From positions 2,108,001 to 2,172,000 of the forward strand of contig NZ_JACHJC010000001.1 in NCBI RefSeq assembly GCF_014203425.1: a stretch of DNA of 64,000 nucleotides. Direction: 5' to 3'. Positions 34,213 to 45,742 of this stretch are shown piece after piece. The stretch is from Micromonospora echinospora (GTDB lineage: Bacteria; Actinomycetota; Actinomycetes; Mycobacteriales; Micromonosporaceae). The translations under genes were made by a program, and so were the position numbers. Position 1 is the first letter of the stretch. Each line of letters begins with the position of its first letter. Under the pieces are notes generated by a model. The model was not told the origin of the DNA, ran no database searches, and saw only the letters and a list, made by a program, of their open reading frames with translations.

Positions 34213-35403
34213 TCACACCCGGCCGCACAGCGCGTTCTGGATCAGCGTGTCGGCGCCGCGTTGCTGCCCGAGCATGTGGTCCAGCGAGTCGCCGAGCGAG
34301 GCGGACATGGACACGACGGCGCTGCGCCGGCCGTCGTCGCTGACGCCGGTGACGGTGATGTAGCCGCCGTCGCCGCCGTCGTGGCCCCAGTAGACGCCAC
34401 CGCAGGGCAGCGGGCGGCTGACCAGGCCGAGCCCGTAGCGGCCGCCCGGCCAGATCGCGCCGATGTCCTCGTTGATCCCGACCGTACGTCTCATCTCGGC
34501 CAGTTGTGCGGGGCGCAACAGCCGGCCGCCCAGCAGTGCCCGGAAGAACCGGTCGAGGTCCCGGGTGCTGGAGACGATGGAGTCCGGGTCGACCAGAACC
34601 TGCTCGGTGACGTCCATCAGCTCACCGGTCTCGAACAGTTGGTATGCCCGGGCGTGCGGCCGGGGCAGGGACGGCGAGGTCCCGGGCCAGGTGGTGTTGT
34701 GCAGGCCGAGCGGACTGACGATCCGGTCGGTGACCTCCTGTCGCAGCGACCGGCCGGTGGCCCGCTCGATGATCATGCCGGCCAGGACGAAGCCGGTGTT
34801 GGAGTAGTTCCAGCCCGCTCCGGGTGCGAAGTCCGGCCGGTGGTTCATCGCCCGCGCCACGAGTTGCTCGCGTGTGTAGACGTCGTACCGCTGCTGGAGG
34901 TATTCCTCGGGTGTGGTGTAGCCGGGCAGGTCGTCGTGGATGCCGCTGGTGTTCTGCAGGAGGTGACGCACGGTGATCCGGTGGCCGTCGTTGCCGTTGC
35001 CGCGGACCACGCCGGGTAGCCACCGTTCGACTGTGTCGTCGAGGGACAGCCGGTGCTCCTCGACCAGTTGTAGGAGGACGACGGCTTCGAACGCCTTGCG
35101 GGTACTTGCGATCCGGAAACGTCCGGTCGGTGGCACCGGGCGTCCGGTGGCACGGTCGGCGACGCCGCTGGTGGCGACCAGGTGCCGGCCGTCGGAGGTG
35201 GTCACCCGGGCTTGGACGCCGGTCACCCCGAGGGCGCGGATCGCGTCGGTGTCCCGTTGCAGCCGGCTGTCCGGGTGGCCCGGACGGGTCGCCGATCCTT
35301 CCGCGGGGCCGAGCCCGGTGACCGTGATCCCGAGGGCGACAAGTCCGGCCGTCGCACCCAACGCGACTCGTCGTAGCGAGGGGTTTCTGCTGTTCGATCT
35401 CAT
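34213..35403 (-). CDS. Serine hydrolase, class C beta-lactamase / D,D-carboxypeptidase family
   Basis: A 396-residue exported enzyme. The N-terminus has a signal peptide (RR, then VALGATAGLVALGITVTG). The catalytic S-x-x-K is Ser100-Thr-Arg-Lys103 (RIASTRKAFEAV), the Y-x-N is Tyr199-Ser-Asn201 (WNYSNTGFVLAG), and HDGGDGG near residue 355 fills the third motif. The family includes D-alanyl-D-alanine carboxypeptidases, esterases and beta-lactamases; the exact activity is open. The ATG at 35403 has TAGCGT 7 bases upstream and no ribosome-binding site. It diverges from a two-component system that could control it. Confidence 0.9.
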   Translation of the reverse strand: MRSNSRNPSLRRVALGATAGLVALGITVTGLGPAEGSATRPGHPDSRLQRDTDAIRALGVTGVQARVTTSDGRHLVATSGVADRATGRPVPPTGRFRIASTRKAFEAVVLLQLVEEHRLSLDDTVERWLPGVVRGNGNDGHRITVRHLLQNTSGIHDDLPGYTTPEEYLQQRYDVYTREQLVARAMNHRPDFAPGAGWNYSNTGFVLAGMIIERATGRSLRQEVTDRIVSPLGLHNTTWPGTSPSLPRPHARAYQLFETGELMDVTEQVLVDPDSIVSSTRDLDRFFRALLGGRLLRPAQLAEMRRTVGINEDIGAIWPGGRYGLGLVSRPLPCGGVYWGHDGGDGGYITVTGVSDDGRRSAVVSMSASLGDSLDHMLGQQRGADTLIQNALCGRV

Positions 35404-35410
35404 GCCGTCG

Positions 35411-35416
35411 ACGCTA
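35411..35416 (-). promoter_or_regulatory. -10 element of the serine hydrolase gene
   Basis: TAGCGT (minus strand) lies 7 bases before the ATG at 35403, with no Shine-Dalgarno. Confidence 0.5.
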
Positions 35417-35555
35417 GGAGCGGCGTTGACGCGGGCCGATACCTCGTACCACCGGATTTCAGGTACAGCTGCCTGTAGTGCCCCGGGCGGCAGTCGCCGG
35501 GCAGACTTGGCGCCGGGCCGGGACACCGCCCCGCCGGTACGCGGAAAGGCATGCT

Positions 35556-36743
35556 GTGACGTCAGGACGACGGTGGGCGCAGGTGTGGCGTGCCGCGGTG
35601 TTCCTGCTGGCGGCACTGGCCACCGGAATCGCGACGTTGATCGCGCTGCCGCTGCTGTGCCATCCGAGGCTCGCCCGGAGGTGGGCGAACTGGCACCGGG
35701 GCCGAGCCGGCCGCCTGCTCGGGACGCCCTTGGCGGCGCGTCCCGCCCTGCGCGCGCCGGGCCGCCGGGCCTGGGCCGATCCGGCCACGCTCCGCGACCT
35801 GCTCTGGCTGCCGGTGAACGCCCTCACCGGGACGGTGTTCGGCCTGCTCACGCTGCTGTGCGTAGGCAACCTCGTGCCTGCCGCGGTCGCCACACCACTG
35901 TGGTGGGCGTTCGCGCCGGAAGAACGGCCCCGGCTGTTCATCGACATCCCGGTGACCGGCTGGACGTCGGCTCTCACCCTCGGCCCCCTGCAGATGCTCC
36001 TGCTCGCGGCGCTGGCGTACCTGGCCCTGCCGCCGATCGCCCGCGCGCACGCCCGGATCTGTCTGGCGGTGCTGTCGCACTCCACTGCCGAACAGCTCGC
36101 CGACCGCGTCGCCGTGTTGACCCGTACCCGGGCGGACGTGCTCGACGCGCACGGCGCGGAGCTGCGCCGGATCGAGCGCGACCTGCACGACGGCACCCAG
36201 GCCCGGCTGGTGGCCATCGCCGTGCGGCTGGCCGTGGCCCGACGGGTGCTGTACGACAACCCCCGCAACGAGCAGCTCCTGGAGGATCTTCTCCGGGACG
36301 CCCACGAAGGAACCGAGGAGGCGATGACCGAACTCCGTGAGGTGATCCGCACCGTCTACCCGCCGATTCTCGCCGACCGCGGCCTGACCGGTGCGTTGAC
36401 CGCGGTGACGGCCCGCTGCGGCGTGCCGACCCGGCTGGACGTCGGCGACCTCGACACCGTGCCGGCGGCCGTGGAGGCCGTCGTCTACTTCGCCGTCGCC
36501 GAGGCGCTCACCAACGTCACCAAGCACAGCCGGGCGACCGCGGCCGGCATCACGGTGATCCGCAGGGCCGACCGGTTGTCGGTGGCGATCACCGACAACG
36601 GCGTCGGCGGCGCCGACGACCGGGGCGGCACCGGCCTGGCTGGAATCCGTCGCCGGGTGCTCGCGCTCGACGGGGCAGTCGACGTCGACAGCCCGGCCGG
36701 CGGGCCGACGACGATCACCATGGAGCTGCCGTGCAGGTCGTGA
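35556..36743 (+). CDS. NarL-family sensor histidine kinase
   Basis: A 395-residue membrane kinase. Helices lie at residues about 10-32, 85-120 and 135-160. The dimerisation/phosphoacceptor helix is ELRRIERDLHDGTQARLVAI with His211 as the predicted phosphorylated residue (HisKA_3). The ATP-binding domain shows EALTNVTKHSRA, DNGVGGAD and GTGLAGIRRRV. The GTG at 35556 has GGAAAGG upstream. Its end overlaps the response regulator gene by 13 bases. The nearby divergent serine hydrolase suggests a cell-wall or antibiotic signal; that is inference. Confidence 0.93.
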   Translation: MTSGRRWAQVWRAAVFLLAALATGIATLIALPLLCHPRLARRWANWHRGRAGRLLGTPLAARPALRAPGRRAWADPATLRDLLWLPVNALTGTVFGLLTLLCVGNLVPAAVATPLWWAFAPEERPRLFIDIPVTGWTSALTLGPLQMLLLAALAYLALPPIARAHARICLAVLSHSTAEQLADRVAVLTRTRADVLDAHGAELRRIERDLHDGTQARLVAIAVRLAVARRVLYDNPRNEQLLEDLLRDAHEGTEEAMTELREVIRTVYPPILADRGLTGALTAVTARCGVPTRLDVGDLDTVPAAVEAVVYFAVAEALTNVTKHSRATAAGITVIRRADRLSVAITDNGVGGADDRGGTGLAGIRRRVLALDGAVDVDSPAGGPTTITMELPCRS

Positions 36744-37426
36744 TAGCCGAAGACAACGTGCTGCTGGCCACCGGGCTGAAACTGCTGCTCAACAGCGTCG
36801 GATTCGACACCGCCGCCATCGCGGGCGACGCGGCGGGCTTCCTCACCGCCGTGCGGGACCACCGACCGGACGTCGCCATTGTCGATGTCCGGTTGCCGCC
36901 GTCGTTCCGCGACGAGGGCATCCGGGCCGCCCTGACTGCCCGTCGACAGCATCCCGACCTGCCGGTCCTGGTGCTGTCGCAGTACGTCGAGCTGCAGTAC
37001 GCCGCCGAACTCCTTGCCACCACAGGCGGCGGTGTCGGCTACCTCCTCAAGGATCGGGTCAGCCGGGTGGACGAGTTCGTCGACGCGCTGCGCCGGGTGG
37101 CCGCCGGTGGCACCGCCATGGACACCGAGGTCATCGCCCAACTCCTCGCCCGCCGCCGGGACCCCATCGCCGTCCTCACGCCCCGCGAACGCGAGGTTCT
37201 CGCGCTGATGGCCCAGGGACACGACAACACCACCATCGCCGACCGGCTCGTCATCACCGACAACGGCGTACACAAGCACATCGGCAACATCTTCACCAAG
37301 CTGGGCCTCGCCGTGACCGACAGCGGCCACCGCCGCGTCCTGGCCGTTCTCACCTACCTCAACGGGGCGGGCGGGCTTCCGCCCTCGACCGATCGCGTTT
37401 GCGACGGTGGCCGCAGGGGGCATTGA
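36731..37426 (+). CDS. NarL/LuxR-type response regulator
   Basis: A 231-residue regulator. The receiver domain has the acidic pair AEDN at the start, the phosphoacceptor Asp52 in IVDVRLP, and Lys in YLLKDRV. The C-terminal LuxR helix-turn-helix is LTPREREVLALMAQGHDNTT followed by VHKHIGNIFTKLGL. The last ~15 residues are low-complexity. The gene overlaps its kinase gene, the usual two-component arrangement. It ends 46 bases before the glutamine synthetase-like gene; read-through between them is possible, with no terminator seen. Confidence 0.95.
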   Translation: MQVVIAEDNVLLATGLKLLLNSVGFDTAAIAGDAAGFLTAVRDHRPDVAIVDVRLPPSFRDEGIRAALTARRQHPDLPVLVLSQYVELQYAAELLATTGGGVGYLLKDRVSRVDEFVDALRRVAAGGTAMDTEVIAQLLARRRDPIAVLTPREREVLALMAQGHDNTTIADRLVITDNGVHKHIGNIFTKLGLAVTDSGHRRVLAVLTYLNGAGGLPPSTDRVCDGGRRGH

Positions 37427-37472
37427 CGGTGATCCGGTTCTGCCAGTAGACCTTGGTGATGGAGGCGCGTCG

Positions 37473-38837
37473 ATGAGGAAAACTCCGCTCACGCTGGAAC
37501 AGTTGCGCGTCGCGGTCGCCGACGGTGAGATCGACACGGTGGTGCTCGCCCTCACCGACATGCAGGGCCGATTGCAGGGCAAGCGGTTCCACGCGCCCTA
37601 CTTCCTCGACCAGGTCGTCACGAACGGCAGCGAGGGCTGCAACTACCTGCTCGCCGTGGACGTCGACATGAACACGGTCGACGGGTACGCGATGTCGAGC
37701 TGGGAACGCGGCTACGGCGACTTCGCCATGCGCCCCGACCTGGACACGCTGCGGCGGATGCCCTGGCAGCCCGGCTCCGCGCTGCTGCTGGCCGACCTGG
37801 AGTGGCTGGACGGCTCCGGCCCGGTGGTCGCCTCACCCCGGCAGATCCTGCGCAAGCAGCTCGACCGGCTGGCCGCGCACGGGCTGACCGCGTACGCCGG
37901 CACCGAACTGGAGTTCGTGCTCTACCGCGACTCGTACGAGGAGGCGTGGCGGCGCGGCTACCGCGACCTGACCCCGGCCAACCAGTACAACGTGGACTAC
38001 TCGCTGCTCGGCACCGCCCGGGTCGAGCCGCTGCTGCGCCGCATCCGCACCGATATGGCGGGCGCCGGGCTCACCCCGGAGAGCGCGAAGGGCGAGTGCA
38101 ACCTCGGCCAGCACGAGATCGCCTTCCGGTACGACGAGGCGGTGCGCTGCGCCGACCACCACGTCATCTACAAGAACGGCGCGAAGGAGATCGCCGCCCA
38201 GGAGGGCATGGCGATCACGTTCATGGCGAAGCCGAACGAGCGGGAGGGCAACTCCTGCCACATCCACTTCTCGCTGCGCGACGCCTCCGGCTCGTCGGCG
38301 ATGCTGGGGGACGGGCCGGCACACCTGAGCGTCACCGGGCAGCGGGTGCTGGCCGGGCTGCTCGCCACCATGCGCGAGTTCAGCCTGTTCTTCGCGCCGA
38401 ACATCAACTCCTACAAGCGCTACCAGCCCGGCTCGTTCGCGCCGACCGCGTTGCGCTGGGGCACCGACAACCGCACGTGCGCGCTGCGGCTGGTCGGGCA
38501 CGGGCAGGGGATGCGGGTGGAGAACCGGGTGCCGGGGGCCGACGTCAACCCGTACCTGGCGATCGCCGCGCTGGTGGCCGGGGCGGTGCACGGCATCGAG
38601 AACGAGCTGGAGCTGGCGGACGAGTGCACCGGCAACGCGTACGACGACCCGGACGCCGAGCGGGTGCCCACCACGCTGCGTGACGCGCTGGACCTGTGGC
38701 AGCGCTCCGAGGTGGCTCGGACGGCGTTCGGCGACGAGGTGGCAGACCACTACGCCAACCAGGCGAAGGTCGAGCTGACCGCCTTCGACGCCGCGGTGAC
38801 GGACTGGGAGCTGACCCGTGGCTTCGAACGCCTCTGA
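37473..38837 (+). CDS. Glutamine synthetase-like gamma-glutamyl-amine synthetase
   Basis: A 454-residue member of the glutamine synthetase fold. It has ELEFVLYRDS, ESAKGECNLGQHEI, KPNEREGNSCHIHFSL and ENRVPGADVNPYLAIAALVAG, which form the ATP, glutamate and metal sites. It lacks the adenylylated Tyr loop of housekeeping GlnA. Neighbours (aldehyde dehydrogenase, SDR, class-I amidotransferase) match operons in which such enzymes attach glutamate to an amine, like GlnA3 (polyamines) or GlnA4 (ethanolamine) of Streptomyces. The presence of an SDR favours ethanolamine. The ATG has GGAGG at about 37461. Confidence 0.9.
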   Translation: MRKTPLTLEQLRVAVADGEIDTVVLALTDMQGRLQGKRFHAPYFLDQVVTNGSEGCNYLLAVDVDMNTVDGYAMSSWERGYGDFAMRPDLDTLRRMPWQPGSALLLADLEWLDGSGPVVASPRQILRKQLDRLAAHGLTAYAGTELEFVLYRDSYEEAWRRGYRDLTPANQYNVDYSLLGTARVEPLLRRIRTDMAGAGLTPESAKGECNLGQHEIAFRYDEAVRCADHHVIYKNGAKEIAAQEGMAITFMAKPNEREGNSCHIHFSLRDASGSSAMLGDGPAHLSVTGQRVLAGLLATMREFSLFFAPNINSYKRYQPGSFAPTALRWGTDNRTCALRLVGHGQGMRVENRVPGADVNPYLAIAALVAGAVHGIENELELADECTGNAYDDPDAERVPTTLRDALDLWQRSEVARTAFGDEVADHYANQAKVELTAFDAAVTDWELTRGFERL

Positions 38838-38855
38838 CCCGCCGCGCTCCCCGGC

Positions 38856-38946
38856 CCTCCTCCGCGATCTTGCACTTGCGGCCCCCGGTCGGGGTGTTGT
38901 GCGGCTTTTGCCGGGGCAGCAACTGCAAGATCGGCGGGGAGAAGGG
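38856..38946. repeat. Palindromic repeat family D inside the amine operon
   Basis: The left arm, around CCCTCCTCCGCGATCTTGCA (38856-38875), and the right arm, around TGCAAGATCGGCGGGGAG (38924-38941) plus AAGGG, are inverted copies with small gaps and a loop of about 45 bases. It lies between the stop of the glutamine synthetase-like gene and the start of the aldehyde dehydrogenase gene, and its right arm ends directly at the ribosome-binding site (GGGAGG, 38944-38949). GATCTTGCA palindromes of this kind are, from memory, dispersed in Micromonosporaceae. Confidence 0.75.
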
Positions 38947-38956
38947 AGGGGCGCGC

Positions 38957-40312
38957 GTGGGTGAGGTGATTTCGCCTGTTGACGGGAGCGGGATCGGGGT
39001 TGTTCCGGGGTGCTCCGTGAGGGACGTGGATGCGGCTGTCTCGCGGGCTTCCGCGGCGTTCGAGACGTGGCGGCGGGTGGCGCCGGGGGATCGGGGGCGG
39101 CTGCTGCGGCGGTTCGCCGCCCAGGTCGACGCGCATCTGGAGGAGCTGGCTCTGCTGGAGGTGCGCAACGCCGGGCACACCATCGGCAACGCGCGCTGGG
39201 AGGCGGGCAACGTCCGCGACGTGCTCGACTACTACGCGGGCGCGCCGGAACGGCTGACCGGGCACCAGATCCCGGTGCCCGGTGGGCTCGACGTCACGTT
39301 CCACGAGCCGCTGGGCGTGGTCGGCGTGATCGTGCCGTGGAACTTCCCGATGCCGATCGCCGGCTGGGGATTCGCCCCGGCGCTCGCCGCCGGCAACACG
39401 GTGGTGCTGAAGCCGGCCGAGCTGACCCCGCTGACCGCGCTGCGCCTGGCCGAGTTGGCCCGCGACGCCGGCCTGCCCGAGGGCGTGTTCACAGTGCTGC
39501 CCGGTCAGGGCAGCGTGGTCGGCGAGCGGTTCGTCACCCATCCGGCGGTCCGCAAGATCTGCTTCACCGGCTCGACCGAGGTCGGCACCCGGATCATGGC
39601 CGGCTGCGCCGTCCAGGTGAAGCGGGTGACGCTGGAGCTGGGCGGCAAGTCGGCCAACATCGTCTTCGCCGACGCCGACCTGGAGAAGGCCGCGGCCACC
39701 GCGCCGTACGCGGTCTTCGACAACGCCGGCCAGGACTGCTGCGCCCGCTCCCGGATCCTGGTCCAGCGCCAGGTGTACGACAGGTTCCTGGAACTGCTCG
39801 AACCGGCCGTACGGGCGGTGCGGGTGGAGGACCCGGCCCGGGACACGGCCGAGATGGGCCCGCTGATCTCCGCCGCGCACCGGGACCGGGTCGCCGGGTA
39901 CGTCGACGGGGCGGACGTGGCCTTCACCGGCTCCTGCCCCGACGGCCCCGGCTTCTGGTACGCCCCGACGGTGCTGCTCGCCGGCTCCCCGGCGGACCGG
40001 CACTGGCGGGAGGAGGTCTTCGGCCCGGTCGTCTCGGTGCTGCCGTTCGACGACGAGGCGGACGCGATCCGGCTCGCCAACGACACCGAGTACGGCCTCT
40101 CCGGCTCGATCTGGACCCGGGACGTCGGGCGCGCGGTGCGGGTGGCCCGCGCTGTCGAGTCCGGCAACCTGAGCGTCAACTCGCACTCCTCGGTGCGCTA
40201 CTGGACCCCGTTCGGCGGGATGAAGCGTTCCGGCCTGGGCCGGGAGCTGGGTCCGGACGCGCTGCACGCCTTCACCGACGTCAAGAACGTGTTCATCGGC
40301 ACCGAGGAGTGA
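38957..40312 (+). CDS. Aldehyde dehydrogenase family protein
   Basis: A 451-residue NAD(P)-dependent aldehyde dehydrogenase. Catalytic Cys261 is in NAGQDCCARSR and Glu227 in TLELGGKSANIVF; the nucleotide loop FTGSTEVGTRI and EEVFGPVVSV are also present. In this operon it would oxidise the gamma-glutamyl-amino-aldehyde to the acid. It is slightly short at the N-terminus because it starts at GTG 38957, right after the repeat; GGGAGG lies 7 bases upstream. An upstream extension would run through the palindrome and is rejected. The stop is 5 bases before the SDR start. Confidence 0.93.
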   Translation: MGEVISPVDGSGIGVVPGCSVRDVDAAVSRASAAFETWRRVAPGDRGRLLRRFAAQVDAHLEELALLEVRNAGHTIGNARWEAGNVRDVLDYYAGAPERLTGHQIPVPGGLDVTFHEPLGVVGVIVPWNFPMPIAGWGFAPALAAGNTVVLKPAELTPLTALRLAELARDAGLPEGVFTVLPGQGSVVGERFVTHPAVRKICFTGSTEVGTRIMAGCAVQVKRVTLELGGKSANIVFADADLEKAAATAPYAVFDNAGQDCCARSRILVQRQVYDRFLELLEPAVRAVRVEDPARDTAEMGPLISAAHRDRVAGYVDGADVAFTGSCPDGPGFWYAPTVLLAGSPADRHWREEVFGPVVSVLPFDDEADAIRLANDTEYGLSGSIWTRDVGRAVRVARAVESGNLSVNSHSSVRYWTPFGGMKRSGLGRELGPDALHAFTDVKNVFIGTEE

Positions 40313-40317
40313 TCACA

Positions 40318-41085
40318 GTGCAGGGACGGCTTTCCGACCGGGTGGCGGTGGTGACCGGCGCGGGCAGTGGCATCGGGCTGGCCACCGTACGGCGCTTCGC
40401 CGCCGAGGGCGCGCGGGTGGTGTGCGTGGACATCGACGCCGACGCCGGCACCAGGGCCGCGCTGGAGGTGGACGGGGACTTCGTGGCCGCCGACGTGGCC
40501 GACGAGACGGCCGTCCGCGACCTGTTCGACGGGGTGGTGCAGCGGCACGGCCGGGTGGACGTGTCGTTCCACAACGCCGGCATCTCGCCGCCGGACGACG
40601 ACTCCATCCTGGAGACCGGCCTGGACGCCTGGGAACGGGTGCTGCGGGTCAACACCACGAGCGTCTACCTGTGCTGCAAGTACGTCATCCCGCACATGCG
40701 CCGGCAGGGCAAGGGCTCGATCATCAACACCGCCTCGTTCGTGGCGCTGATGGGCGCCGCGACGTCGCAGATCGCGTACACGGCGAGCAAGGGCGGGGTG
40801 CTGGCGATGACCCGGGAGCTGGGCGTGCAGTTCGCCCGCGAGGGCATCCGGGTCAACGCGCTGTGCCCCGGGCCGGTGGCCACGCCGCTGCTGCTGGAAC
40901 TGTTCGCCAAGGACCCGGAGCGGGCCGCCCGGCGGCTGGTGCACGTGCCGATGGGCCGGTTCGGCGACCCGACCGAGATCGCCGCCGCGGTGGCGTTCCT
41001 GGCCAGCGACGACGCCTCGTTCATGACCGCCGCGCAGTTCGTCGTCGACGGCGGCATCACCGGCGCGTACGTGACACCCCTGTGA
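40318..41085 (+). CDS. Short-chain dehydrogenase/reductase
   Basis: A 255-residue classical SDR. The NAD(P) loop is TGAGSGIG (residues about 14-21), with VDIDADAG suggesting NAD preference by an acidic residue at the end of strand 2. NAG is at about residue 87, and the catalytic Tyr154-x3-Lys158 lies in YTASK. It is often labelled 3-oxoacyl-ACP reductase, but the operon suggests oxidation of the hydroxyl of gamma-glutamylethanolamide or a similar alcohol. GTG 40318 has GAGGAG at 40304-40309; GTG 40309 overlapping the previous stop is possible. Its stop overlaps the next start (GTGA). Confidence 0.92.
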   Translation: MQGRLSDRVAVVTGAGSGIGLATVRRFAAEGARVVCVDIDADAGTRAALEVDGDFVAADVADETAVRDLFDGVVQRHGRVDVSFHNAGISPPDDDSILETGLDAWERVLRVNTTSVYLCCKYVIPHMRRQGKGSIINTASFVALMGAATSQIAYTASKGGVLAMTRELGVQFAREGIRVNALCPGPVATPLLLELFAKDPERAARRLVHVPMGRFGDPTEIAAAVAFLASDDASFMTAAQFVVDGGITGAYVTPL

Positions 41086-41885
41086 ACGGGCGACGGCCGG
41101 TCATCGGCATCACCGCGTACGTCGAGCCGGCCGGCTGGGCGGTGTGGCGGGACGTGCCGGCGACGCTCGTGCCGCACGCGTACGTCCGGTCGGTCACCGC
41201 GGCGGGCGGCCGGGCCGTGGTGCTGCCCCCTGACGACGCCGACGCGGACGTGCTGGAGCTGCTGGACGGGCTGCTGCTGGCCGGCGGCGCTGACGTCGGC
41301 CCGGAGCGGTACGGCCAGCCGCCGGACCCGCGTACCGAGAGCCGGCCGGAGCGCGACGCCGGGGAGACGACGCTGCTGGCCGCCGCGCTCGCCGCCGACC
41401 TGCCGGTGCTGGGCGTGTGCCGGGGGATGCAACTGCTCGCCGTGGCGTACGGCGGCCTGCTGCACCAGCACCTGCCGGACGTGGTCGGGCACGACGGGCA
41501 CCGGCCCGCGCCGGGCGTGTACGGGTCGCATCCGGTGCGCTTCGTCGCCGGCAGCCGGGCCGCCGAGGTGATGGCCGGGGTGGACCGGGTCAACTCGTAC
41601 CACCATCAGGCGGTGGCCGACCCCGGCGGCCTGGCGGTCACCGGCTGGGCTGACGACGGGGTGATCGAGGCGGTGGAGGATCCGGCGCGGCGCTTCGTGC
41701 TCGGGGTGCAGTGGCATCCGGAGAACGAGCCGGATCCGCGGCCGGTGGCCGCGCTGGTCCGGGCCGCGATGTCGGCCAGATCACACACCCGCGTTTTCAT
41801 AGGTGGGGAAAAGCCGGATCGGCCGGCCCCGTCGCCCCGGCGGGGCCGCCCGAGTCGCCCCGGCCCGTCTGTTACGCCAGGATGA
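41082..41885 (+). CDS. Gamma-glutamyl-amine hydrolase, class I amidotransferase (PuuD-like)
   Basis: A 267-residue Peptidase C26 enzyme. The nucleophile Cys113 is in LGVCRGMQLL, and His212 and Glu214 in VQWHPEN complete the triad. LLAGGADVGPERYG is the oxyanion-side motif of PuuD. It should release glutamate from the gamma-glutamyl product at the end of the pathway. The catalytic domain ends near residue 235; the last 30 residues are Pro/Arg-rich and unlike the family, perhaps because the original stop was lost. It overlaps the SDR stop (GTGA). Confidence 0.92.
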   Translation: MNGRRPVIGITAYVEPAGWAVWRDVPATLVPHAYVRSVTAAGGRAVVLPPDDADADVLELLDGLLLAGGADVGPERYGQPPDPRTESRPERDAGETTLLAAALAADLPVLGVCRGMQLLAVAYGGLLHQHLPDVVGHDGHRPAPGVYGSHPVRFVAGSRAAEVMAGVDRVNSYHHQAVADPGGLAVTGWADDGVIEAVEDPARRFVLGVQWHPENEPDPRPVAALVRAAMSARSHTRVFIGGEKPDRPAPSPRRGRPSRPGPSVTPG

Positions 41886-42006
41886 GGCGGAGGTAACCAG
41901 CGTCGAACGATGTCGGTGCGTTACGTTGCTCGTCCGTCGGGGTAGTAGGCGGGGCAGTCGGCGGAGCACGCCGACCGTTGTGATCATGGCCGGAGCGGGA
42001 GGCTGC

Positions 42007-45675
<3,669 letters not shown>

Positions 45676-45730
45676 TCCGACAGCGCCGGGCCTGTTGCCG
45701 GGTTGAGCCGAGCAAATGGGGCAAAATCAC

Positions 45731-45736
45731 TAGTAT
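45731..45736 (+). promoter_or_regulatory. -10 element of the FUSC gene
   Basis: TAGTAT lies 6 bases before the ATG at 45743; no Shine-Dalgarno is present, so the mRNA is probably leaderless. Confidence 0.55.
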
Positions 45737-45742
45737 CGCCTC

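Noticed and set aside
35456..35475. Inverted repeat CAGGTACAGCTGCCTG as operator for the two-component system
   Set aside because: Only the outer four bases of each half pair well; too weak to claim.
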